Assembly: GCA_034231615.1 (NCBI GenBank)
Contig: CM067307.1
Location: forward strand, 7,433,013-7,497,012
Length of the DNA: 64,000 nt
DNA from: Meghimatium bilineatum
Lineage: Eukaryota; Mollusca; Gastropoda; Stylommatophora; Philomycidae
Direction of reading: 5' to 3'
In this document: positions 30,924 to 41,505 of the stretch, piece after piece
Position numbering within the stretch: position 1 is the stretch's first letter
Layout: each line of letters opens with the position of its first letter
The notes under the pieces: generated by a model
The model's input: only the letters and a program-made list of their open reading frames with translations
What the model was told of the DNA's origin: nothing
The model's database searches: none
Translations under genes and position numbers: made by a program

Positions 30924-31805
30924 CTATCTATCTATATGCTGTGTCCCTTGTTTGCCTTGCAGCGTCAGGGGTGGAAGAGTTCTCTGGAGATGGCCTTCTT
31001 GTGCGCTGTTTGTAAGCTTGTTCCTGTGGCTTCTTTGATTTCTGTGATCCATCTTTTACATGGTCTGCCTCTGGATTTATAACCGTTATGTCTATGTGTC
31101 ATGGCCATCTGTGGCATGCTATATGTCGGTAGTCTGGAAGCGTGTGAAAACCACTTGATCTGCTGTCTTTTGATGTGTTCCAATACTGGTATTGTTTTGG
31201 TTATCTGTCTGATGTTATCGTTTCTAATTCTATCTCTTAATGACACTCTGAGTATTCTTCGTAGACATGTCATTTCTGTTGTCACTATTTTTCTTTTGTC
31301 TTGTGCTGTCATTGTCCAGGTTTGGCACTGGTAGCATAGTGATGGAATAATAATAGTCTTGTATAATGCAACTTTAGTGTCTATGTTTACATTTTTGTTC
31401 TTGAAAATGCATGTCATCTGTCCTAGGATCTGGTATGTTTTGTTGCATCTATTTTGTATCTCTTTACTGGTTTTCCCTTCACTCGATATAATGCTTCCTA
31501 AGTAAGTGAACTCATTTACTTGTTTAAGGTGTTTATCATCGATGGAGATAGTGATATTTCTTTCTTTCTTTGCTATTGCCATTATTTCAGTCTTTTCAAT
31601 ATTAATCTTCATGTTGAATTTTTGGCATATTATGTGGAGTTTGTTCATATAGTCTTGCAATTGTTCTTCTGATGTCGCTATTAGTACTTGGTCGTCTGCA
31701 AAGAGTAGTTCGTTCAATTTGTCTTTTATGTTATCTTCTTCGTTGGTACTTGTTAGTTTACAGATGTGGTCGATATATGTTATAAAAAGTAGAGGGTATA
31801 GGACA
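30924..31805 (-). mobile_element. 5'-truncated RTE-like non-LTR retrotransposon with target-site duplication
   Basis: The minus frame of over 280 codons reads LYPLLFITYIDHICKL, LLFADDQVLIATSEEQLQDY (catalytic F-A-D-D), [33 protein letters not shown] and [11 protein letters not shown], then a stop. This is the second half of a reverse transcriptase and its C-terminal tail. The 3' end has a GATA-type tail. TTTTAATTTAT occurs at both edges (30913-30923 and 31806-31816). The frame is unbroken, so the insertion is fairly young. From 31817 to 32520 nothing is recognisable. Confidence 0.92.
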
Positions 31806-32524
31806 TTTTAATTTATAACTGATCCTAACTCTTACCCCATCCCTAATCTAAATACTAATTCCAAATTAATATGCCTTTTCAATTAATATACCTTAATTTT
31901 AAATACAAATCTACTAATCACGCTGCAAGGGTTAGGTACTACCTCGAAACTAGAACAAAGGTCACAGTGAGGACTTAAACCGTAGTTGTGTCCAATTTCC
32001 TTAATTTCTGTTAGGCCCTATTTAAGATCCTTCTACCCGCAAGTCAAATTAAAATAATAAATTATATTGTTAATGTTTGTGTTAGTTAGTAGTGTTATCA
32101 ATACGGACGTGGTATATTAATTATTCTAAATGGAGGGTAGGCCAACTATTAATAAAGTTCATTGAACGAATCATGATTATATTAATTTATATTGATATGA
32201 ATTATATTGCCCAGGGCTAAACTTAATGAACAAAAATAAAATGATTAATCTTAATTTAAAAATACATTCGTGATCCTACCAGTACGAAGTATAACAGTTT
32301 ACTTTTAAAGATTGAAAGGATAAAAAGATATCAAATTGAATCGTCCAATATGAGTACCTACATATGGTTATGGTAATAAATGAAACTTGACTTCTAGATT
32401 AAGATACGTTTTTAATTAGATAAGCATTAGTTGGCAATTGTTTTAGGTCAAAGGTCGAAATTACCAGACATTCAGGTGAAGGTCGGCTCGTACAATTTTA
32501 TATGCGTATTTTTGTGTTGCATTT

Positions 32525-33145
32525 TATCTATATCTATCTATTCGTTAAACCATTTATTGCCTTTTAGTGTCAGGAGTCAAAGGGAAGCGAGCAAGAGGTA
32601 GGCAGAGATACAAGTGGGAGAGTAACATTACACGATGGACAGGTTACAGTCTAGCAGAGTGCACCACCAAGACAAGAGACAGGAGATGTTGGAGATACGT
32701 TGCAGCCAACCTTCGTTGCGGAGACGGCACTTGATGATGATGATGAGTGTCAGGAGTAGAAGAGTTTTCTGGAATGGTCCTCGTGTGCTAAGTTTATTGT
32801 GAAATTTGTCGCTTCTTTTATTTCGGTGGTCCATCGTTTTCAGTGTCGGCCTCTAGGTCTGCCTTCACTGTATTTGTCTAGCATAGCTTGCTGTGGTATG
32901 TTGTCTCATGGTAGTCTGCTGACCATTTGATCTGTTGGCTCTTAGTAGGACTATACTCCAAGATTGGGGTGGTGCCGGTTATTTGTCTAATGTCTTCATT
33001 TCTCACTCTGTCTTAGTGATAGGCCCTACTCCTATGATTCTGCGTAAGCTTTTCATTTCAGCTGTCACTAGTTTACCTTTTTCTTGTGTTGCCGTTGTCC
33101 ACGTTTGGCATTGGTAGCACAGAGTTGGCATAATACTCGTTTTGA
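32525..33145 (-). pseudogene. RTE-like 3' end, interrupted by a nested insertion
   Basis: A TATC-type tail at 32525-32542 and blocks AGAAGAGTTTTCTGGA and GGTCTGCCTTCACTGTATTT match the element at 14525. It is broken by a second element at 32578-32745. Confidence 0.7.
32578..32745 (+). mobile_element. Short LINE 3' end with TGA tail, nested, with target-site duplication
   Basis: A 168-bp fragment reads GKRARGRQRYKWESNITRWT and ends GATGATGATGATGA. The 12-mer AGTGTCAGGAGT occurs on both sides (32566-32577, 32746-32757). Confidence 0.88.
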
Positions 33146-33164
33146 ATAGTGTTATTTTGGTGTT

Positions 33165-33570
33165 TAAATGGATCTATGAAAATTAATATAAACAGCTTCG
33201 AAAATAAATGTCTCCGGAAACTGATTAACATAAAATGGAGCTATTGCTTCACAACTAGTGATTTAAGAAACAAAACACACCGAAAATTTGTTTCAAACGT
33301 CATAAGAAAACGCAGATAAAATTCCTGGGTCACGTTTTAAGACTAGATGAAAACAGAATAAACAAACAAGCCCTTATGTGGACACCTGAAAGTAAAAGAA
33401 AACGAGGAAGACCTAAAGCAACCCTAAAAACTGCCATACTTAAAGAAGGGAAAATAATAGGCTACAAGACCATACAAGGATTAAAACTGCAGGCAGCGGA
33501 CCGCAACACATGGAGAATCAAAACATCTGCCCATGTGCCGCCTTCGGCACGAAAAGAACAAACTAACTAA
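33165..33570 (+). pseudogene. Non-LTR retrotransposon C-terminal relic
   Basis: Frames read FENKCLRKLINIKWS, FLGHVLRL-like (with frameshift), WTPESKRKRGRPKATLK and AADRNTWRIKTSA before the stop. The K-R-x-R-G-R-P and A-x-D-R-x-x-W-R blocks are typical of RTE/CR1-like tails. A related tail lies at 52690-52992. Confidence 0.7.
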
Positions 33571-33603
33571 TCTATGATCATATTTAGAACGCACACTCGG
33601 CTG

Positions 33604-33888
33604 ATCCCTTGTGTTTCCAGAGCTCGAAAGGGGGGGGGGGGCTAAGAATGGCGGCAGTTGCCAGCCATGAATGTCGCAAGTGACGACTAATTCGGTTTTA
33701 TGGGGTTGCGATGGTTATCTCATAGAGGGTCAAAGTTATCCGAAGTTATGCTGAAATCGGGTGTGTCAGGCCGAAATGCGCAGATATCGCGGACAAGATG
33801 TAAACCATGACACGAAGCCTTCCATTCTCTGGACTACATCCTGCTAATGTGGAGGAGTTTGAAAATGAATAAAACAGAAGAAGAAGAA
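33604..33888 (+). mobile_element. SINE family A copy with a G-run
   Basis: It has CTCGAAAGGGG extended to a G-run, GGTTTTATGGGG, GTGTGTCAGGCCGAAATGCG, CCATTCTCTGGACTACATCC and a GAAGAAGAAGAA tail. Confidence 0.8.
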
Positions 33889-34025
33889 AACAGAACATAA
33901 GCGTGTTATATACCGAAAATGTAAGAAAAGAATCACCTGCCATGCATGTCTCAAGAGGCAATTAAAGTGATTTGGGGCGGAATTGGCTTTCCCATCTATC
34001 AATTGTCTATTGTCTTTCACCAGGT

Positions 34026-34136
34026 GAATGATGGATGATAGTATCCACACTTGCAGCAAAGCGAATGATGGATGATAGTATCTGCACTTGCAGTTGAGCG
34101 AATGATGGATGATAGTATCTGCACTTGCAGTTGAGC
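34026..34136 (+). repeat. 37-bp tandem repeat, 3 copies
   Basis: Three units starting GAATGATGGATGATAGTATC. Confidence 0.95.
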
Positions 34137-34329
34137 ATAGGGGTAGAAGTCTTTGTTGTTGTTCCAAGGCCAGATGTGTCGCCTTGGTTGTATTGAGTCC
34201 TTGTTTTTTATTCAAGACTATCTTCATATTTTCTATCTATCGTTTTCTTGGTCTAACTTTGGCTTTATATTTAGAAATCCTTTTGTTAATTTGCTCTTAT
34301 TGGTACTTGGTTTGGGTTCATTCTCATAA

Positions 34330-34392
34330 GGTGGTTGGTTGGTTAGTTGCTGATCCAGCGGTCCATGGGCTTATGCCCTTTGACTAATTCTC
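34330..34392 (-). mobile_element. LINE 3' end fragment with AACC tail
   Basis: On the minus strand CAAAGGGCATAAGCCCATGG and ACCGCTGGATCAGCAACTAA are followed by AACCAACCAAC. It matches the end of the LINE at 48290-48935. Confidence 0.75.
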
Positions 34393-35129
34393 ATACTGTG
34401 AACAAACCACAAGCAAATACCTTTTGATATTTTTGATACATGATATTAGCCTATGCCTACTCTTTTCTTAATTTCTTATTTTATCTTAGTTTAGTAACAA
34501 TTGCAGCTTTTCTCAGACACTTAATTTCACATGTAACGATTTACATGCTGTCACATCACATAGGCTATGTTAAAGTAACCGAAAAGCCTTACTTAATTCG
34601 AATTTGTACGGTTGAATGGCTCAGATATATCTGCCAAGTTGTAAACTGTGACATGGTGCATTGTGTTTCCTGGACTACGCACTGTTGCGCAGAAGAGTTT
34701 GTGAACGAAATTAAAAAAAAAGAATCCACACGTAAAACTATTTAGAATATAAACATGATGCTGATGACATAATTCCTTTTGAGCAGGGAGGTTTTGACAC
34801 ACGATGAGGAAATACTTTCTTTTGAGCAGGTAGCTCTTGACAGCCCATAGTTTTGATAAAAGTGCAGGTTTTTCTCAGCTGTGTACCTACCCATCGAGGT
34901 CAACTCCTTAAAGTGGAGATGGGGGTAATCCAGCCAACAGAGGATAGAAACTAAAATTGGTTGTGCCACCCCAATATCGAACATTACCATAGTCCTGCAC
35001 AAGCAAACATAGGTACTGACGTCGGAGATACCAGGCAAAGAGGCACACCATCATCCCTGGTATCATGCAACCCAACTATTAGACATGCTTGCACAATCCC
35101 ACTGTTGCATACTGCGATATAATGAGGCA

Positions 35130-35535
35130 GATATGATGAGAAATGATGGAGCAATAAACAAAAGACCAAGAGATCACCTACCAAGAAAAGAGGACCTTCA
35201 TCAAAGCTATTAGGAAAGTTTACCACCCAAAACACAACTTTCACTATCTGGACAGAGCTGAGCAGGTTCAGATCTTCCGCATCAGGACAGGATACAACAG
35301 ACTAAACAGCCACTTTAACAGACTAAGACTGGTTTCAACACTTATGTGTCCATGTGGGCAGGAAGCACGGATCACTGAACATATCCTGCAAGACTGGATT
35401 ACACTAAACCAGTTATAGGAAGAACACTAGTCCACAGAGATGGATATCCACAAAAAGCTGTATGGTAGCAATGAAGAGCTTTCGAATACAACATCATTCA
35501 TTACGAAAACCGACCTTGCTGTGTAGAAATGGCAA
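35130..35535 (+). pseudogene. Non-LTR retrotransposon C-terminal relic (RxRTGYNRL/CPCGQE type)
   Basis: The frame reads VQIFRIRTGYNRLNSHFNRL, VSTLMCPCGQEARITEHIL and KLYGSNEELSNTTSFITKTD. This zinc-knuckle-like C-P-C-G-x-E..T-x-E-H-I-L end belongs to RNase H-bearing LINEs common in invertebrates. Stops inside show it is dead. Confidence 0.8.
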
Positions 35536-35697
35536 ACTATATGGGAACACTGAGAAGCTTTCAAATACAGCAACATTTATTAAGAAAAACAGACTTGCTA
35601 TGTAGACAAGTTAAATTGTATGGGAACACTGAGGAGCTTTCAAATGCAGCAATATTCATTAAAAAACCGAACTTGCTATGTAGACATTTCAAACTGC
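35461..35697 (+). repeat. 79-bp tandem triplication of the LINE coding end
   Basis: Units at 35461, 35540 and 35619 repeat the last 26 codons of the preceding LINE (YGTxEELSNxAxFIxKTxL). Each unit is 79 bp, so the frame shifts from copy to copy. From 35870 to 36470 nothing is recognisable except a C-run at 36084. Confidence 0.9.
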
Positions 35698-36479
35698 GAA
35701 CAAGACTAAGAAGAACATATATAACTGAGGTGACACCCGGACAAGGTGTCTCCACGGCAATGTTTTGTAACGGGGGTTTATGGGTGCATGTAGTCTCCGC
35801 AAGGAGGCATTCCAGTGTGCCAGTATCACATTATTACCAAGTCCTACCAGGAGCATAACATACACTTCTGTGCCAACTATTATTCTTCTATCAGATTTTC
35901 CGACTCCTTAGCAGTGATGGCACATCTAGCATTCCCAGTCGTCTAGAAGTCCGACACAAAAGGACACTGGTAAATACTGTCCTGCATATCTTCGTCAACC
36001 ATGGGAATTTTGGGACAAAAGTAAGAAATTTAGACAAGATATGACAATGATGAATTATTTCACGTGACAGATTTTCGACCTACCCCCCCCCCCCCCAACG
36101 TTCCTTTGTCGACATGCCTATAAAGAAGACAATCGACATATCATTTGCAGCCTAAGCTAAAAATCCAGGCCTGGTTGCCACGCGCGCTAGAATTTATATA
36201 TAATTACTTATTACGTTGCTATAATACTCATTCCATTTTATCTAACCTAAATATGACAGCAGAAGAATCACAAGATTATATGATTACTACTGTATGACCA
36301 CATTATCCCTACGTGTGCCATTAGTACCAGCATTTGTACCAGGTTAAATATGTGAGTATTACAAAAACCGTCTACACAAATTCAGCGTGTGTCAAAACAG
36401 ACGTAAGGAATTCTGACTAGTTCCATCAGAATCAGGAGTCAAACATATCTTCGTTTTTGTACCCACACAATCAATAGAT

Positions 36480-37285
36480 ACAAATTAAGTACCATTGAAA
36501 AGAAGCACCCTCGAATGATACTCAACATAAAATAGACACATTTTAAAACAAGCGATTCACTGAGGGGAAAATAAGAATTTGTATCAAGTTTTATAAGACG
36601 AAGACGTTGTAATTACATCGGCCTTTATCTTAGAATGGATGAAAACACACTTTCTAAACAAACCTTCATGTGCAAGGCAGAGAGGATAGAAAAGTATGGC
36701 GCCCAAAAGCAAATCTGCGCAGAATACAGAGAAGAATCAATATTGGGCATTAGCAATGCACAATAACAATAACAGCTTGTAATGAGGCGCTCAACATGGA
36801 AAAAAAGGAGTACTGCTCTACGTGTCATCTTTGGCCAAAAAAGGAAATAACTAAATAACTAACCAACATTGGACGCAGATTTCGGCTCTTCTGAAATCAC
36901 CATTGTTCAGCATTTGCACAAGCTCTGATACAGCAGTTGGATGTATTAGAAAAGAATTCAAGTCAAACAAGCAAGAGAAGACACCAAACAGCAATATGTT
37001 TCTACAACAATAAGAAGACAACGATAGACACTTATAGTGTACATGTACTTAGAATGAGTGAAAACAGACTGCCACTACAAGCAATAAAATTGATACCAGA
37101 TGACAAAGAAAAAGAGAAAGACCAAGAGAGACTCTTTGCAGAACAACTATCAAAGAAGGTGAATATGTGACTATGGATCCCAACAACTTATGCCTACAAG
37201 AACTGCACACAGTAGCATCACATCGCTCACACTGGAGAGCTCTGGTTTCTGCCCTATGCACCGTGTTTTACGCTGAAAGAACATT
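36480..37285 (+). pseudogene. Two decayed LINE C-terminal relics
   Basis: Around 36480-36860 and again 36925-37285 are broken frames. The second reads VLRMSENRLPLQAIKLIPDD and HRSHWRALVSALCT. They fit the G-H-V-L-R-M..D-R-x-x-W-R-A-L tail of RTE-like elements. A sister copy is at 56740-57400. Confidence 0.6.
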
Positions 37286-37625
37286 AGATATATAGATAAT
37301 GTATTAGGGATGTTGATTTTCCTTTTCGCACACCGGACATCTCTTTATAGATGATCCGGCGTAGAACAGATACTCATTTGTACAGATAGGAAGACTGCCC
37401 CATTCCACCGAAGCTCACATGTATTAAAATCATGCCGAAAACTGACGTTTTGTGCCGGATGCGCAAAATAGAGCAGATCCACTGCGAAAACAACAAAGCA
37501 ACGTACTTAACGATAATGTATCCACAGATACACGTAAATGTACGTGTGAAAGGCAGTGATAACGTATCCAGAGATTACGTAAATGGAAATGATGTAGACA
37601 AATTGATATGTGAGCGTACGTGATG

Positions 37626-38075
37626 TTGTAGACAAATGTACATGTGAACAGAAATTAAAATGTAGACAAATGTACATGTGAACAGAAATTAAAATGTAGA
37701 CAAATGTACATGTGAACAGAAATTAAAATGTAGACAAATGTACATGTGAACAGAAATTAAAATGTAGACAAATGTACATGTGAACAGAAATTAAAATGTA
37801 GACAAATGTACATGTGAACAGAAATTAAAATGTAGACAAATGTACATGTGAACAGAAATTAAAATGTAGACAAATGTACATGTGAACAGAAATTAAAATG
37901 TAGACAAATGTACATGTGAACAGAAATTAAAATGTAGACAAATGTACATGTGAACAGAAATTAAAATGTAGACAAATGTACATGTGAACAGAAATTAAAA
38001 TGTAGACAAATGTACATGTGAACAGAAATTAAAATGTAGACAAATGTACATGTGAACAGAAATTAAAATGTAGAC
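37626..38075 (+). repeat. 34-bp minisatellite, 13 near-identical units
   Basis: Thirteen units of 34 bp (core GTAGACAAATGTACATGTGA ACAG) with almost no variation. Confidence 0.97.
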
Positions 38076-38309
38076 AAACAGGACCATAGATATGACCTCT
38101 ACAAGAGTGGGGAGGGGGGTTACCTTAAAGAAAGACTCATTCGGAAAATAGTATTATCTTTTCGTGAAAATCGCTAAAGGTGGAAGGGGGGGGGTGCTTT
38201 TGACAACCTTTTTGCCAAGTTTCTAATACTAAAATTCATGTTCCGATTTGCTTGGAGTGGGGGGGGGAATTGAACACCCAAGCCTCCACCTCTTAATTAC
38301 GAACCTGTT

Positions 38310-38715
38310 GATAAATGTACATGTGAACGGAAGTGCTGATGTGAACAAATATCCATGTACGAGAAAGTCAAAATATAGACAAATACATATGTCAATAAAA
38401 TGATAGTGCTGCTAAATGCACATCTGTAAGGAAGTGACGTTATAGAAAATTGTACATGTGAACAGTAGTGACAATGTAGATAAAAAGTACATGTGAGCGG
38501 AAGTGTCGATGTAGATAACACGTACATGTGAACAGTAGTGACAATGTAGATAAAAAGTACATGTGAGCGGAAGTGTCGATGTAGATAACACGTACATGTG
38601 AACGGAAGTAACGATGTAGATAAAAAGTACATGTGAACGGAAGTGGCGATGTAGATAACACGTACATGTGAATAGATGTGATTTAGCAAAATGTGCATGT
38701 GAACGGAAGTCATAA
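38310..38715 (+). repeat. Older diverged relative of the 34-bp array
   Basis: Units of 33-34 bp with GTACATGTGARCGGAAGTG and ATGTAGATAA are clearly related to the array at 37626 but diverged, with a two-unit higher-order pattern at 38455-38665. Minus frames over it are repeat products. From 38720 to 40460 I see no gene. Confidence 0.9.
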
Positions 38716-40462
38716 TCTAGTCGAAGTATTACAGAAAGACGTGGTTCATAGAAATTACTACAAAGATAAAGAATTTGAGAGAAAAGCAGTGTAGTTTTTA
38801 TAAAATAGAGCATAAAAGAAACGACAGAAATGTGCATGCTCACTTGATTTGGTTTAATGAGCTTCACAATAACATAAACCAGGATTGTAACAACACATTT
38901 GTGTATTTGTGGAGGTCCTAGGCGTTAGGATCCGAACATGACAGATCTGAAAGTTCGTGTGTGCGTGTGATAGGTTAATCGCAACCTCCCAAATATAGCA
39001 AGTCCTTAGTATCCTTTTTGTAACCTTTAATTTTGGCTCATCGTGCATCGTGTTATTCGCGCCTTGCTTTCATTTTTATCACAGAAACTCCAACTTGCTA
39101 TAAGGGAGTTGTCCCGTCACAGCTCTGCCAAGAAGACTTCGGGTAATCTCTGCAAATTCTGACAGCAAACTATTATGTACAAAGCTTCAGGGAAATGAAA
39201 GCATTGGTGAATCTGCAGTGTCTGCTCCGAAATATGGTCATCTTTAGGCTTGTGTTATCGTCTTGATTTCCTTTGCACTGTGGTGTTGAGCTATTTTAGG
39301 TAAGGTGGCTTGGCAATAAACTGTCGAATTCGCAACGCATGCCCAAAAATAGGTGTGATTGTCTAAAATTAGTTTTTCATCGTGTTCCTTATTTCCCATC
39401 TCTAATTCTCCGCAACCAGGTGATAACCCCACTCACACTTGACTGCAGCGCAGGAAGAGATGACGTCATGTGTATAAAGGAGCCGACGGATCTGATGGCA
39501 ACCTCAGTCGAACAGATCTGTGGCAAGGGTCGCCACATTGGAAAGTGAGGATATCATTTCTTCTCAATTTTAATTTTTGTAATTGGAGCCAGTTTTTTTT
39601 TCGAGATAGATTAAATGTTTTAAAATACAGTTCGTCCATTTGCGAGTTCGTTTTATTTCATATTTATAGGTAAGTTTTACTGACTGCAGTCCTTATATAC
39701 ATTACTGTATTTAAAACAAATTCATATATGCCTATGCTAATTTTCTCAGAGCAGATGTCAAGACAATTAAAACGATTGGTGACGAGTCATGTGAAATTAT
39801 GGTTGAACAAACTTACTCCGCCCATCAATGCCAGAAAAAAAAAGAAACTTAAAAGCTGTAAATAAATAGGAAACGAAATAAACATGTATATTACATTTAT
39901 ATGTATGATTTTTTAAAAATCCACTACTTTTTCATTGCAAAAGTAATAATGGTATTTTTATTTACGAATATTTTCCTGTTTCTTTTCCTTTAATCTTTTA
40001 AGATTTCATGTTTCCCAGGTTTTTAAGGCTTCCTGTTCTTCATGTGTTCTCATAGTATCATTTAATTCTCTAATTATCATTTACTTGATAAATTCTGCTA
40101 GGTCGAAACGTGGATTTAGTCTGTTCTTTGTATTGCTGCATTGCATCGTGTTTCAGTATTTCAAAACTTAGTCTAACAATTTTCCCTCAAGAATAGCTCT
40201 GCACGCTGATCCCAAACAGCGTCACATACTTTGGCTGATCCAACTTTTCCCGTGCGTTTCATAGGCTGACGATACTCGCTGTCTTCAATGTAGTCATCGG
40301 CTATATTAATGTTCAATTATGTATTTGTGTGTCCCTTTTTTTTATAAACACATTTCGGTCGAAACGTCAAGTTGTTCTAGTTTATATTGATTCTACGTAA
40401 AACTGTTATTTTATTCATTTTATACTTTGTTATGAGAATTATTTACAAAACAGTATGGCTAC

Positions 40463-40600
40463 AATGGGAATGGCCTTGGTTCAGTGGTAGATGAAATGGT
40501 TTCCTAGTTGAGTAGTCCAATGTTTGATTTCCAGCGGTTGTAAAAGTGTTTACATCATTGAAGACTCATTCGACGAATCAGCCTACGGAAATGGCCACAA
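40463..40600 (+). mobile_element. tRNA-derived SINE head
   Basis: GGTTCAGTGGTAGATG (A-box-like) and CCAATGTTTGATTTCCAG (B-box-like) are spaced as in a tRNA. It matches the minus-strand element at 11795. Confidence 0.5.
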
Positions 40601-40897
40601 ATTACTAATCAATGTTACGATAATATCTTCTGGGAAAATAAATGCGGTTGGCGTGATGCTGGCAATATCAACCTTATGTATGGTGTTGATCAAGAAAAAA
40701 TAGTGTCTAACAATGTATGCTCCAGTACGCCTCAATGACGAAGACAAAGAGCACTTATGGCTATGATGATGATGCCTGATGTGGGCTTGTCAAGATCATG
40801 TGTAGTGTGACCAGAGGAGAATAACTATTTAACAGCCGTTATGTTATACGACTTAATAAAACATCTCCTTTGTTTTACTGTTACTTTTATCCATGTA

Positions 40898-41170
40898 TTG
40901 CCGTGTCCCGATAGAATAACGGTAACACATTTACCTTCCATGTATATCGTAAGCGACGACTATGAAAGTTGTGGAGTTTACTGTCTCATCTTATATATGG
41001 TCAAAGTGAGCCAGAAGAAATGCTGATGTTGGATGAGTCTGGTCGAAAGACGCAAATATCGCAGCTAAGCTGTAAATCATTACAAAACACATTCTGCTCT
41101 CCGGAATACATTCTGTTAATCTGCAGGAGTTTGAGAACGAACGAGGAAGAAGAAGAAGAAGAAGAAGCTG
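40898..41170 (+). mobile_element. SINE family A copy, 330 bp upstream of the protease start
   Basis: It has CCTTCCATGTATATCGTAAG, AAAGACGCAAATATCGCAGC, GCTCTCCGGAATACATTC, GCAGGAGTTTGAGAACGAAC and a long GAAGAAGAAG tail. An (AT)n run follows at 41289-41312. Confidence 0.85.
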
Positions 41171-41505
41171 ATCCTTTTATTGATTTAATTGATTCGTTTT
41201 ACATTTACATCATTCAGAAGTTATTAAACTTTGTGGACAGACACCGGGCAAAATTGTCTACTTCCTCATTTTAATATTTCTCGCCATTTTATATATATAT
41301 ATATATATATACTTGACATGTCAACATTTTCCATTTATTGTTATTTATTGTTGTATTCCTTTCTTCATTTTCTAGTGTAAGGACTTAAAACTCTCCAAGT
41401 AACGTTTCTCACAACGAGTTCCGCGAAGAAAGTTTATGTGCAGCTATTCAGATTTAGTCATGTGCAATACGAAATCATAAAACGCAGCAAATATTGACAA
41501 CAAAT

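Larger units (their letters stand above)
33930..34735 (+). mobile_element. SINE family A copy split in two
   Basis: The 5' part (CTGCCATGCATGTCTCAAG..GGCGGAATTGGCTTTCCC) is at 33935-33995. A degraded 3' part (AGTTGTAAACTGTGACATGG..AAGAGTTTGTGAACGAA) is at 34620-34720. Between them lie the 37-bp repeat and a LINE end. Confidence 0.5.

Noticed and set aside
38297..38867. Overlapping minus-strand frames of 75-151 codons
   Set aside because: Translation of the diverged 33/34-bp repeat.
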